Source of the DNA: Syntrophorhabdaceae bacterium PtaU1.Bin034
GTDB taxonomy: Bacteria > Desulfobacterota_G > Syntrophorhabdia > Syntrophorhabdales > WCHB1-27
Length of the DNA stretch: 32,217 bases
Direction: 5' to 3'
NCBI GenBank assembly: GCA_002067405.1
Contig: MVRP01000028.1
Coordinates: forward strand, 1 to 32,217
Shown: positions 1 through 8,103 of the stretch, piece after piece
Position numbering within the stretch: position 1 is the first letter of the stretch
Layout: each line of letters begins with the position of its first letter
The notes under the pieces: generated by a model
What the model saw: the letters and a program-made list of their open reading frames with translations, nothing else
What the model was told of the DNA's origin: nothing
The model's database searches: none
Made by a program: the position numbers and the translations under genes

Positions 1-148
1 ACACAACATGTCTTTTGTCATGAGCCTCTGTTCCCGCATCACCGTGCTCGATTTCGGCCGGGTGCTCACCACCGGCAGCCCGGCGGAGGTGCGCGCCTGT
101 GACGAGGTCATCGAAGCCTATCTAGGCGCCGGAGGAGCACGTGCTTGA
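1..148 (+). CDS. livG: LivG-like branched-chain amino acid ABC transporter ATP-binding protein, C-terminal end (partial)
   Basis: Only about 48 residues are in the window, read in the frame beginning at base 2 and ending at TGA 146-148. The tail reads as the end of an ABC ATPase: a switch-region-like stretch (SFVMSLCSRITVLDFGRVL), then TGSPAEV and EVIEAYLG, which is the usual LivG ending. The stop overlaps the next gene's GTG start by 8 bases, as is typical of the livG-livF pair, and livF directly downstream supports the call. LivG would be one of two cytoplasmic ATPases powering import of Leu/Ile/Val or related substrates. The substrate cannot be told from this fragment. Confidence 0.85.
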   Translation, partial: HNMSFVMSLCSRITVLDFGRVLTTGSPAEVRACDEVIEAYLGAGGARA

Positions 149-896
149 TATACGCGGACTCACCGTAGAATACGGCCACGTCGAGGCAGTGCGGGAGGTC
201 TCCTTTCACGTGGCTCAAGGCTCCATAGTCTCTCTCGTAGGGCCCAACGGAGCGGGCAAGACCACGATCCTAAACGCTATCAGCGGCGTTGTTCCGGCGA
301 CTCATGGAGGCATCCGATTTCAGGGAAGAGATATTACCCATGCGAGCCCCCATCGGAGGGTATCGGAAGGGATCGTACAGATCCCCGAGGGGCGGTTGGT
401 GCTGGCCAACATGACCGTCCAGGAAAACCTGGAACTGGGCGCTTTCCACCGGCCAGCCCGCGAGACTCGGGCGACCATTGCCGCGATGGAGGAACGCTTT
501 CCGATCCTCGCCGAGCGTCGCAAGTCGCTAGCCGGCACGCTTTCGGGGGGCGAACAGCAGATGTTGGCTATTGCCCGCGGGCTGATGGCAAAACCCAAAC
601 TGCTGCTTCTGGACGAGCCTTCCCTCGGACTGGCGCCTCTTCTCGTCCAGACCATTTTTGAAATCGTCGGCGAGCTGCACTCAGAAGGCCTGACCATCCT
701 GCTGGTGGAACAAAACGCGCGCCAGGCCCTGTCGGTTTCATCTCACGGTTATGTCATGGAAAGCGGAAAGATCGTGCTGGAAGGCTCCGCGAAGGAGTTG
801 ATGGCCGATCAGGCCGTGATCGATTTCTATCTGGGCCAGGTCCAGACGCCGGCCGGTACAGACGGAGCCTGTCCCGCGGAAGTCATTCTCGATTAG
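141..896 (+). CDS. livF: Branched-chain amino acid ABC transporter ATP-binding protein LivF
   Basis: This 251-residue cytoplasmic ABC ATPase has a Walker A motif (GPNGAGKTT, about residues 34-42), a signature motif LSGGEQQ, a Walker B (LLLLDEPSLGLAP) and a switch histidine-like region after LVEQNARQAL. The length and the EGRLVLANMTVQENL stretch are typical of LivF, the second ATPase of the HAAT family of importers. The start is GTG at 141, preceded by a GGAGGAG ribosome site inside the livG end, so the two genes are translationally coupled. The C-terminus runs about 15 residues past the usual end (QTPAGTDGACPAEVILD), which is unremarkable. No further transporter gene follows; mobile-element debris begins within 300 bases. 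Confidence 0.93.
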   Translation: MLDIRGLTVEYGHVEAVREVSFHVAQGSIVSLVGPNGAGKTTILNAISGVVPATHGGIRFQGRDITHASPHRRVSEGIVQIPEGRLVLANMTVQENLELGAFHRPARETRATIAAMEERFPILAERRKSLAGTLSGGEQQMLAIARGLMAKPKLLLLDEPSLGLAPLLVQTIFEIVGELHSEGLTILLVEQNARQALSVSSHGYVMESGKIVLEGSAKELMADQAVIDFYLGQVQTPAGTDGACPAEVILD

Positions 897-1160
897 ACAC
901 ATGAAACCCACGGTAGGATCGACTTCAAACTCGGCAGATGTGTTCTTATCGGCCAGGAACACACTGAAACTGTACGCGTGATCTTTTCCTTACCTTCTTT
1001 CGGTGCCTCATGCACTCGCTTTGCAGGTGTTCTAATAGAGAGTGAAACCTTCATCTACGATCAGCATTTCGCACCCAAGACTAGCTTCCTGAAAGAGGTG
1101 CTGAGAATATTCCCGGTGATCTTGCATTTCGCTCGGCAATCCTGGAATTTAGATGTATGA
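897..1160. other. Intergenic stretch without a supported gene
   Basis: It lies between livF and a truncated transposase. Short open frames exist on both strands, but none has a ribosome site or a recognisable motif. One minus-strand frame, read past the transposase stop, gives about 38 codons (containing GCEMLIVDEGFTLY) that could be unrelated debris. I see no clear terminator hairpin for the liv operon. Confidence 0.5.
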
Positions 1161-1994
1161 TTAGTGAAGTGCGTTGTAAGAGACGATCGTCTTCTCTTCC
1201 TTTCCCTCTTCGTACTTGATAATGGCTGTTTCATGAGGACAGGGAAGTGCAGATGCGAGAAGGCGGCAGTTCTTCTTTATGCCTTTGTGGATAAGGTCTC
1301 TTTTCCGAGCAAGGCGAATGACGAATCGTTTTTCCTTTCCCTTCTGCAGAAACTTGTCGTAGAGCCTGCCTCTGTCTCCCCCGCGGTCAATCGCGTATAT
1401 TCCCTTGCCGCCGAGGTGGACGCCGACTGTTTCGATTACTTTAAACAGTTGATCGTTCTCGCTTTTGAAGTCTTTCGCTTCCTGGGAGTAAGCCTCCTGG
1501 TAAAGGGGAATCACTTTCTTATGTTCGATGTCCGCGGCCACTGCCTTTGCGAGCCAATAGCCGTCTCCTATCTCATGTTCGCTCCCGTCGTGGATCTTGC
1601 AGAGGCACTCCATCCTGGAGGCATATCTCTTCCGTATCTCCCCGGGGTCAATGGCGATGACCATGTCGTCGAGGACGTTCTTGTTTCCCAATCTGCATAT
1701 CTGATCATTGATCTCATCGGTGAAATCCCGGTCGTCGAGATTCCTCGACAGGCGATCTTCCGTTTTGATGAGTGGGATAGATTCGTTGAGCGACCGGGTA
1801 ATGTGAGAGAGCTTCACGTTTTTGCTCGCCTGGATCCCGTAGATCATCTCTCGGATCAGTCTCTGCTTCGCCTTCGGCAGGCCTTTGGAAATGATTCCTG
1901 AGAATTTTGCGAGCTGCCCCTTGATCACCGCGACAATCCTGGAGTTTTCTGTCATGGCGTCTCCATCTCTTGTATTTGCAAGCATTTTTACCAT
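1161..1994 (-). pseudogene. IS4-type (DDE) transposase, C-terminally truncated
   Basis: The 277-residue frame resembles the N-terminal and central part of IS4-family DDE transposases. It has a helical N-terminal region (KAKQRLIREMIYGIQASK), a TEDRLSRNL motif, a first catalytic Asp in MVIAIDPGEIRK and a second in YAIDRGGDRGRLYD, followed by RFVIRLARKRDLI. Members of the family are usually near 400 residues and carry the third catalytic acid in a later YREK-like block. Here the frame stops soon after VSYNALH, so the last acid and the C-terminal domain are missing and the protein is unlikely to be active. The start may be M1 or one of the later Met codons (residue 4 or 14). I found no terminal repeats. 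Family membership is from memory of motifs and no search was possible. Confidence 0.7.
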
Positions 1995-2028
1995 AACGGC
2001 CGGAAAAACTCAGGAAACTCTTTCACAG

Positions 2029-2406
2029 ATGCATCCGGTCAGCTTGTTAAAATCAGTTTTCCAAGTTGTCATCGGATACGCCTGGGCAATAGACCTTAGC
2101 GTTAAATTTCACATCTCAAGTGTTAACGACTTTCTTACCAATTTTGCCAAGTACACGCGGCGGTTCAAGTGCTCCGAATGCGGCTCTAAGCAGATTGAAC
2201 TGTTAGAGACTGGTTCTTCGTCGTTCTATTCTCCCTCACCACAGGATACGGGTCCACCTTCTTGGGATATGATGATCTGCCCTTGGTGTCATGGCGAAGG
2301 TGGTCCAGGTGGTCGTTGCGGTCCTTGCGGCGGGACTGGATGGGTTCGAAAACAAGGTTCCTATGGGCCGGGGTGGGAAAGAAAAAGCAGAGATGTCGCC
2401 TGGTAA
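2029..2406 (+). CDS. Small zinc-ribbon protein (hypothetical, possibly a fragment)
   Basis: I do not recognise the gene as a whole. The frame from ATG 2029 gives 125 residues. It contains a first Cys pair (FKCSECGSKQIEL) and a cluster of Cys and Gly pairs (CPWCHGEGGPGGRCGPCGG) like the CxxCxGxG repeats of DnaJ-type zinc fingers. The stretch LTNFAKYTRRFKCSECGSK resembles short proteobacterial proteins with a C-terminal C-S-x-C-G-S ribbon. No ribosome site is visible and the N-terminal 50 residues look non-conserved, so the real gene may be broken upstream. It sits between a truncated transposase and an FRG-like fragment, in decayed DNA. The Cys spacing is the main reason to think it was once coding. 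Confidence 0.4.
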   Translation: MHPVSLLKSVFQVVIGYAWAIDLSVKFHISSVNDFLTNFAKYTRRFKCSECGSKQIELLETGSSSFYSPSPQDTGPPSWDMMICPWCHGEGGPGGRCGPCGGTGWVRKQGSYGPGWERKSRDVAW

Positions 2407-2559
2407 TGCGCCGTGGACGACAAGACGGAAATACTGTTCTGTTCATCCTGATCCATCTATCGGGTTTGAATCAGACCGATTGGAGAAGTTCATCATTCCC
2501 AGTGATAGTAAAGGTCAGCTAAAAAGGGAACTATACAAATTTGGGCAGGGCAGAAAGAA

Positions 2560-2567
2560 CCTTTTTC
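2560..2567 (+). repeat. Left 8-bp target-site duplication of the IS256-family element
   Basis: cctttttc directly abuts the left terminal repeat. The right copy is ccttttcc at 3883-3890, a 7 of 8 match. Eight-base duplications are normal for the IS256 family, and joining the flanks through one copy restores an open frame. Confidence 0.7.
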
Positions 2568-2594
2568 GGTGGTGTAAACTTTCCTGTGTAAATT
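2568..2594 (+). repeat. Left terminal inverted repeat of the IS256-family element
   Basis: It begins GGTGGTGTAAAC and ends TGTGTAAATT. It matches the complement of 3856-3882 at about 20 of 27 positions without gaps, with the inner ten bases identical. Confidence 0.8.
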
Positions 2595-2678
2595 CAAAAA
2601 GAGGCGGACAAAAAGGGATGTACCTCCTGTAAAATAGGTGACGACCAAATCATCGTATTTTAGGAAGGAGGAACATCC

Positions 2679-3875
2679 ATGGAACTGAAAGTAAGCGTAT
2701 CAGAGGCATTGGCGTTGATCAAGGAAATAGAGAATGTCCCGGCCAAGCTGTTTGAGTATATCGGCATGAGCATCCAGAAGGAGGTGGGGACCTTTCTGTC
2801 GAATTTGATGGGTAAAGAGCTTACCGACCATATCGGAAGAGAGAAGTACGAAAGGAAAGCGGGTGCTACTGATTACCGGAATGGCAGCTACACCAGGACC
2901 TTCTGCATCAAAGGCATTGGGGATGTTGAGATCAAGGTCCCCAGGGATCGGGACGGCGATTTTCAATCTCAGGTCCTCCCCCGCGCTCAGCGCTACGATG
3001 AACGGATCACCGAGGACCTCGCCGCCATGTATCTCACCGGTATCAGCATGAGGACCCTCTCTCTGCTTACCAAAAGACTGATAGGACGATCCCTCTCGGC
3101 AACGGAAGTGAGCAATGCAATCGATAGACACCTGGAGAAACCGTGACCTCTCCCGTGAGAAGATCAAATATCTCTTCATGGATGGCGTCAACTTCCGGAT
3201 GAGAATCGCAAAAAGCATCGAGCCCGTTCCCATCCTTGTCGTCATCGGCGTGAGAGAGGATGGTGCCAAGCTGGTCCTCGGTCTACAGGCAGGCGACAAG
3301 GAATCGGCCACCACCTGGAGACAGTTCTTCAAGGACCTCAAGAAAAGAGGGCTTGATGGCTCAAATGTGACCCTGGGCATCATGGATGGCCTGTCCGGTC
3401 TGGAGAAGGTGTTCCAAGAAGAATTTTCTCATGCAAAGATCCAGCGCTGTCAGGTACACGTCGCGAAGAACGTAATTGCCAAGGTCCCGAGAAAGCTGAA
3501 ACGGGAAGTTGCCGATGATCTCCGTTCCATCTTCTACGCCTCATCGAGAAAGAAGGCTGAAGAGTTCGCGGTGACATTTGCAGCGAAATGGGAGAAGGAC
3601 CTCCCTTCGGCAGTGAAGTGCCTGTCCAACTCCCTCGACGCGTGCCTCACCTATCTTTCCTTTCCCGAAGATTAAGGACAACCAACGTGATCGAGCGACT
3701 GAACAAGGAGTTCAAGAGGAGGACGAAGCCCATGGAGATCGTTGCAGGGGAAAATGCCTGCTATTTGCTTTTGGCTTTCATATCGTTGAAGATGGAGATG
3801 AACTGGAGGACAACGAAGATCGGGAAGGTGCGTCCCAATTTGCCGCTTTATAAGAAATTTACACAATTAGGTTGA
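2679..3875 (+). pseudogene. IS256-family transposase, broken by two frame changes
   Basis: Three overlapping frames together cover about 399 codons, the normal family length. The first piece (2679-3146) carries the N-terminal domain (FLSNLMGKELTDHIGREKYE, then YRNGSYTRT). The second (about 3130-3675) carries the first catalytic Asp (YLFMDGVNF), the second (LGIMDGLSGLEKVF) and RCQVHVAKN. The third (about 3660-3875) carries the Glu in TTNVIERLNKEFKRR. The frame changes near 3125-3145, probably with a short deletion before WRNRDLS, and again near 3660-3675 before RLRTTNVIER. All three acidic residues survive but never in one frame. The start ATG 2679 has a strong AGGAAGGAGGA ribosome site. Confidence 0.9.
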
Positions 3876-3882
3876 CAGTACC
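3856..3882 (-). repeat. Right terminal inverted repeat of the IS256-family element
   Basis: Read on the minus strand it begins GGTACTGTCAACC and ends TGTGTAAATT, the partner of 2568-2594. It overlaps the last codons of the transposase. Confidence 0.8.
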
Positions 3883-3890
3883 CCTTTTCC
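3883..3890 (+). repeat. Right 8-bp target-site duplication of the IS256-family element
   Basis: ccttttcc differs from the left copy cctttttc by one base, so the insertion is probably not very recent. Confidence 0.65.
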
Positions 3891-3927
3891 CGGGACTTGA
3901 TGGTATCGCTGCGGATTCCCTTCGCCG

Positions 3928-4310
3928 TCATGAGTTCAACAGCGGAGCTCCCCCGAATGCCGCGTTCGAGCTCGTAGGCCATTGGTAAACCAAGGACCTG
4001 TTCCTAGGGAACAAGATGCGGAGTGACCGATGAATACCGAGAAGATGTCCGATACGATCTAAAAGCTCGCTCCTAATTGGCAACCGGCCGACCATTACGG
4101 TAACCAGCAAGGCTGGCACTAGAATTCTTCGAAAGCCCGAGCAGGGCCAAACGATCTCTTGTGCCAAGACCCCAGTGGTCAAACAGTTGAATCACCATTT
4201 TTGGCCAACGCAATCCTTCCTTCCCGGCTGCGCGGGTCTACTCCCTGCCCTGTGTTCTTGTCCTTTTTTTCCTTTTCGGTTCCCATTTTTGCCGCCGATG
4301 TTACCAGCAT
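3928..4310 (-). pseudogene. Antitoxin of the Xre/MbcA/ParS (DUF2384) type, two frameshifts
   Basis: Reading the minus strand through three frames gives one continuous family-like protein. The N-terminal part has REGRIALAK, the middle part [20 protein letters not shown] then [12 protein letters not shown], and the last part [34 protein letters not shown] and NAAFGG. The W-x-L / LLGLS / Y-x-x-G-x-P / LD-RI-HLL-IH-L / LFP / W / N-AFGG order is that of DUF2384 toxin-binding antitoxins. One extra A in an A5 run near 4200 and one extra G near 4083-4087 account for both shifts, giving about 126 residues, a normal length. The start could be 4310, 4346 or 4286. No toxin partner (RES-type) is seen beside it. 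The 3' end overlaps the FRG-like fragment on the other strand. Confidence 0.65.
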
Positions 4311-4732
4311 TCTGTACCATCCATAGCTTGCAGTCAATGATTTCATGAATTTTTGAAGAGGAATTCATGTATCTTTCATCAATGTGTGCTTGAGCCCGCA
4401 TGGAAGACCCGATCAGCGACTGTGCGGAAAGCGGGCCGGAAGGATCGCGAATGGGAGGCAATGGCGAAGCGCCTTCCCTCCTTGTACACTGATAACCGTC
4501 TATTATGAACGGATGGTTTGGAGCAGTTCAACCGTCAGCAAAACTTTATTTAAAAGAGCGCGATATGACCCTTCATTTTCCCAGAATTCTATTTTGAAAA
4601 CCGGGATCGGGCATGCTCGAAACCCGGCCTGTTTTCGACGCTCAAGAAAAAGAACTTTATTCCCAAGGGACATGATCATCAGGATTTACAAGAACAGTTA
4701 CCTTGTTTACCACAATATGGCAAGAAAAACGC
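4311..4732. other. Intergenic stretch without a supported gene
   Basis: A 120-codon plus-strand frame and an 89-codon minus-strand frame cross this stretch, but neither has a ribosome site, a recognisable motif or natural composition. It holds the upstream side of the decayed antitoxin and the approach to the GNAT promoter. I see no repeat ends or RNA gene. Confidence 0.5.
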
Positions 4733-4762
4733 TTGATTTGCGATAATTTGTTATGTTATAAA
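4733..4762 (+). promoter_or_regulatory. Probable sigma70-type promoter of the GNAT gene
   Basis: TTGATT (4733-4738) is followed after 18 bases by TATAAA (4757-4762), with a TG two bases before the -10. It lies about 40 bases upstream of the acetyltransferase ATG. Identified by eye only. Confidence 0.55.
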
Positions 4763-4803
4763 ATTCACAATGTGGGATCAGGGAACTGAAAGAGGAGGCA
4801 ATA

Positions 4804-5256
4804 ATGAGTAACTTTCTGGACAAGCTCCTTGTCAGGATCATGGAGAAGGAGGACCTGGATTACATCGTTGATATTGATACAAAAGTGCTCGGCGAGACCC
4901 GCCGGGACTACTGGGTAACAAAGATAATAAAACAGGCAGAATCAAGGCCTCATGATGCCTCACTGGTCGCTGAAATTGATGGCAAGGTGATAGGTTTTAT
5001 TCTTGGCGAAGTTAGCGGTTGGGAATTCAAGGTACCAAATAATATAGGGTGGATCGATACCATCGGCATAGATCCCGATTACCAGAACAGAGGAATAGCA
5101 AAGGAACTGGCGAATATGTGTGTCTCAAGCCTCAAAAAGTACGGCGTCGACACCATTTATACTCTGGTCAACTGGAACGATTGGGACCTGCTTCAGTTCT
5201 TCCATGCAATGGGGTTTTCGAGAGGAGATATGATCAATCTGGTATTGAGGGTTTAG
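4804..5256 (+). CDS. GNAT-family N-acetyltransferase
   Basis: The 150-residue cytoplasmic protein has a GNAT fold signature. There is an N-terminal beta/alpha region (IMEKEDLDYIVDIDTKVLGE), a beta strand WIDTIGIDPDYQ, and then the acetyl-CoA pyrophosphate-binding loop QNRGIAKELA (motif A). NWNDWDLLQFFHAMGF is the usual C-terminal motif B region. It resembles RimI-like single-domain acetyltransferases, but the acceptor substrate cannot be told. The ATG at 4804 has an AGAGGAGG ribosome site and a good promoter. Its TAG stop overlaps the TAA stop of the convergent lytic transglycosylase gene. Confidence 0.88.
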   Translation: MSNFLDKLLVRIMEKEDLDYIVDIDTKVLGETRRDYWVTKIIKQAESRPHDASLVAEIDGKVIGFILGEVSGWEFKVPNNIGWIDTIGIDPDYQNRGIAKELANMCVSSLKKYGVDTIYTLVNWNDWDLLQFFHAMGFSRGDMINLVLRV

Positions 5257-7082
5257 GATTTCCGCCCGGACGGAACCCTTAACTTCGTGCCGTAACGGAC
5301 GTTGCCTTTCTTTATCTTGTTCATTCCCTTCAGCGTTGACACATTTGTATCGTATCTCTCGGCAATGCCCGAGAGTGTCTCTCCTTTCTTTACCACATGA
5401 TAGGATACTGTCCTGGCAAGCTTTTTTTCCGGTTTGTCAAATTGTTTGTCAGATTTGTTTTTGGCGTTGCTTCTAAGGGCCAGACGCATATTCGGGTGGA
5501 TCATCCCTTTCTTGAGCCTGTTGATCTCTTTCAAAACTGCTATTTCAATGCCGTATTTTTCGGAAATACCTGAGAGGCTTTCCCCTTTCTTCACAATATG
5601 GAACGCGGTGCGCGACTCTATCCTTGACACAACCTTTGTTTTGCGGGAAGCATCCTCGTCCGGCTTCTCTGATTTTGCCTGAACCGAGACGGTTTGCTCC
5701 TCCTTCCGGACGACCACGGTTTCCCTTCCCTTGTCGAATGTAGGGATGTAGATAACCTTTCCGGGTCTGACCCTCAATTCCTGATCGCAGGCGTTCACGA
5801 GTTGAAGCTCATGTTGTGTGACCTTATACCTTTTCATCAGGGTTTTGAGATTTTCGCGCTTTTTCAAGGTATAGGCAGTTACCTCCTGAACCCTCCCCTC
5901 CTTCTCCAGCGCGACATGCAGTTCTTCCCGGAACTTGGTTCTTTTGATCCACTCGGGCAGTTTGATCGTATATTCATCCATATCCGGAGGTGTTATTCCG
6001 GTGAGAATCTCCGGATTAAGTGCTCTGACGGTCAACATATCCGTTGACGCGGCTTCAGCGAGTACAGTCAGCGGCGTACCCCCCGGCACCTTCTCATGGA
6101 CAAATTTGATTGGCTGATCATAGTTCAGGTTGGTAAAGCCGAATTTTTCCGGATCCTTTGCGATAATCGCTGCTGCGATCAATCGCGGTATATACTCCCT
6201 CGTTTCTCTTGGCAAGGTGTTATAACGTCTAAGTTCCCAGAAATCGTTGGTTTCGTGTTTTTCTATCGCCCTTTCGATCCTTTTTTCTCCAGCATTATAA
6301 CCGGCGGCAGCCAGATACCAGCAGCCAAACTGATTAAAAAGATCCTTAAGATAAAGCGCGGCAGCCACGGTCGATTTTTCGGGGTCCCTCCTCTCGTCTA
6401 CCCAGTGGTTTACCCGTAGCCCGTACCTCCCGCCTGTCTCGTATATGAACTGCCAAGGGCCGCATGCCTTCATCGACGAATAAGCCTTTGGATTAAAACC
6501 GCTTTCGATCATTGCCACATAGATGAGGTCTTCCGGTAACCCTTGCCCACGGAGGATCTCTTTGATCATCGGCACATATCGCCTTGACCGGCGAAGCCAG
6601 TTCGCGAATATTTTGCGCTTTTCCGTGCTGAAGTACTTTACGAAGTATTCGACCGCATCATTGAAAACGATGGGTATGTCAAATTGTCGCAGATAGTCGG
6701 GTGTCAACAGGGAGGCAAGATTTTCATCGTCTGCGCCATCCTGCCTTATTAAGACGGACATACCCGTTGTCTGCTCGCTCGGCTCCGTCGGGCTCGGTTT
6801 TGCCTGATCCACCTTTCTTTTGTCCGGTTTCTTCCGGCCTGCCGCTTTCTGTGCGGCTCTCTTTGGCCCGTTCCTGTACGTTTCCTTATCTGTTTCTGAT
6901 CGAGTGGCAGGCGCATGTATATCAGAGGCAGAGGTACCGCCCGCTATCTTGACAGGCTCCTGGGAGGCTGGAATCATAGAGCCGGCGGGATAAAGCTGAT
7001 TTGCAGGGGTAAAGGATCTTTCACCCGCGCATCCGTTCAAAATGAGGCATCCAAGGATCAGAAAGAAGAGAGCAATCTGCAT
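5253..7082 (-). CDS. mltD: MltD-like membrane-bound lytic murein transglycosylase lipoprotein with three LysM repeats
   Basis: The 609-residue protein begins with a lipoprotein signal (hydrophobic residues 3-15, lipobox LNGC with Cys18). A low-complexity Lys/Pro-rich linker follows to about residue 110, then an SLT catalytic domain at about 165-290. The catalytic Glu is E193 in VAMIESGFNPKA; GPWQFIYETGGRYGL and AAAGYNAGEKRI follow. Three LysM peptidoglycan-binding modules end the protein; the last two carry the VKKGESLSGI and VKKGETLSGI motifs. The enzyme would cut glycan strands from the outer-membrane side with formation of 1,6-anhydromuramic acid. It lies about 100 bases downstream of fmt on the same strand and may be co-transcribed with def-fmt. 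No damage is seen. Confidence 0.93.
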   Translation of the reverse strand: MQIALFFLILGCLILNGCAGERSFTPANQLYPAGSMIPASQEPVKIAGGTSASDIHAPATRSETDKETYRNGPKRAAQKAAGRKKPDKRKVDQAKPSPTEPSEQTTGMSVLIRQDGADDENLASLLTPDYLRQFDIPIVFNDAVEYFVKYFSTEKRKIFANWLRRSRRYVPMIKEILRGQGLPEDLIYVAMIESGFNPKAYSSMKACGPWQFIYETGGRYGLRVNHWVDERRDPEKSTVAAALYLKDLFNQFGCWYLAAAGYNAGEKRIERAIEKHETNDFWELRRYNTLPRETREYIPRLIAAAIIAKDPEKFGFTNLNYDQPIKFVHEKVPGGTPLTVLAEAASTDMLTVRALNPEILTGITPPDMDEYTIKLPEWIKRTKFREELHVALEKEGRVQEVTAYTLKKRENLKTLMKRYKVTQHELQLVNACDQELRVRPGKVIYIPTFDKGRETVVVRKEEQTVSVQAKSEKPDEDASRKTKVVSRIESRTAFHIVKKGESLSGISEKYGIEIAVLKEINRLKKGMIHPNMRLALRSNAKNKSDKQFDKPEKKLARTVSYHVVKKGETLSGIAERYDTNVSTLKGMNKIKKGNVRYGTKLRVPSGRKS

Positions 7083-7179
7083 AGCCCGAAAATATCCGTA
7101 AAGAGCGGTTATTTATTGATTCTTTCTGATAATAAGTGGGAAACGTTTTTTAAGTCAATAAAAAAATGAAATTTTCTCT

Positions 7180-8103
7180 CTATGTGAGTTGTTTTCCGGT
7201 GAGTTGCCTGTATCCTCTCGCAAACTCGCTGGCTGGCATTCTCTTTCTGTTCTCCATTTGCACTTCCTTGAGGATCAGGCTGCCCTCCCCTGCAGCGACT
7301 TCCAACCCTTCCGATGAAACGGATACAATGACACCAGGTTCTGCTTTTTTCGTACCGCTATCCTCTGCCGGCTTGATTTTGAATACCTTCAGGGACTTGT
7401 TATCGAGGAATGTGAACGCAGTTGGCCATAGTACCACCGCCCGAACCTGCCTTATTATCTCAGGCGCACCGACATGCCAGTCGATCCTGCCCATTTCCTT
7501 CGTAATCATGGGCGTGTAGGTTGCCTTGTCCTCGTGTTGAGGTTCACCGTGTATCCCGTTGATCCTCACCTCATCTATCACGCCCGGCAGAATTTCCGAA
7601 GCCCGCACCGATAAACGATCCGACAAGGTTCCTGCATCCTCTTCCGGTTGGAGAGCGACCTTCTCCTGATACAGGATATCGCCTGCATCCATCCTCTCGT
7701 TCATCCGGATGATGGTCACCCCCGTTTCCGTCTCTCCGTTCCAGATCACCCACTGAAGTGGCGAGGGGCCGCGGTATTTCGGAAGCAATGAGGGATGAAT
7801 GTTGATAGGGCCGATTGCCGGTATCTCCAGGGCCCATTTCGGTATGATAAGCCCAAAAGACGCAACCACGAAGAGATCCGGTGTGAAGTCGGCTATTTGT
7901 TTTGCCTGCTCGTCTTTGAAAGAGTCGATCTCGATCAAAGGAAGGCCAAGCGAAAGCGCCGTCCTTTTGACCTCGTTATCTTCGAGGAGATACCCCCTTC
8001 CCTTCGGCTTCGTCTTCTTTGTCACCACGCAGGATACAGAGGAGTAAATAGATTTAAGGGAAGGTACCGAGAAACTCGAAGAGCCGAAGAATATGATCTT
8101 CAT
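7180..8103 (-). CDS. fmt: Methionyl-tRNA formyltransferase
   Basis: This 307-residue enzyme transfers a formyl group from 10-formyl-THF to initiator Met-tRNA in the cytoplasm. It shows the N-terminal Rossmann start (MKIIFFGSSSFSVPSL), the formyltransferase catalytic region with NIHPSLLPKYRGPSPLQW (Asn and His of the active site), and the conserved TGVTIIRMNERMDAGDIL block. A C-terminal OB-like domain follows from about residue 205. Its ATG overlaps the def stop by four bases (ATGA), so it is probably translated by coupling. The def-fmt pair is the usual arrangement for N-terminal formyl-methionine metabolism. Confidence 0.96.
   Translation of the reverse strand: MKIIFFGSSSFSVPSLKSIYSSVSCVVTKKTKPKGRGYLLEDNEVKRTALSLGLPLIEIDSFKDEQAKQIADFTPDLFVVASFGLIIPKWALEIPAIGPINIHPSLLPKYRGPSPLQWVIWNGETETGVTIIRMNERMDAGDILYQEKVALQPEEDAGTLSDRLSVRASEILPGVIDEVRINGIHGEPQHEDKATYTPMITKEMGRIDWHVGAPEIIRQVRAVVLWPTAFTFLDNKSLKVFKIKPAEDSGTKKAEPGVIVSVSSEGLEVAAGEGSLILKEVQMENRKRMPASEFARGYRQLTGKQLT

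Larger units (their letters stand above)
2568..3882 (+). mobile_element. IS256-family insertion sequence, complete ends, inactive transposase
   Basis: The 1315-bp element is bounded by 27-bp imperfect inverted repeats (about 20 of 27 matching, including a shared TGTGTAAATT inner end) and flanked by an 8-bp target duplication. One transposase region fills it (2679-3875) and is broken in two places. Size, repeat length, duplication length and transposase motifs all match the IS256 (Mutator-like) family. The element interrupts an FRG-like reading frame. Since both ends are present but the transposase frame is broken, it could move only if complemented by a related active copy. Confidence 0.88.
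2408..3988 (+). pseudogene. FRG-domain-like gene fragment, split by an IS256-family insertion
   Basis: The left part (2408-2567) reads VHPDPSIGFESDRLEKFIIP, then KRELYKFGQGRKNLF, which resembles the C-terminal end of FRG-domain proteins (an IIP block, then a helix, then LFPGLDGLA). If the element at 2568-3882 and one 8-bp target copy are removed, the frame continues without a break at 3891 as [17 protein letters not shown] and stops at TAA 3986-3988. The expected LFP-LDG-A motif is restored exactly across the joint. The N-terminal FRG core is absent upstream, where an unrelated zinc-ribbon frame sits, so the gene was already a fragment or was recombined. FRG proteins are often found in defence islands, but their function is poorly known. 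The family call is from motif memory only. Confidence 0.55.

Noticed and set aside
1164..1901. 245-codon plus-strand frame opposite the truncated transposase
   Set aside because: It is the shadow of the transposase, with no motif or ribosome site.
3883..3930. Minus-strand reading [20 protein letters not shown] as the end of the antitoxin relic
   Set aside because: It looks coding at first, but the plus-strand frame continuing the FRG-like fragment explains this DNA better, and the antitoxin frame reaches a TGA at 3928.
4384..4746. 120-codon plus-strand frame before the GNAT gene
   Set aside because: It has no ribosome site and odd composition, and it runs into the GNAT promoter.
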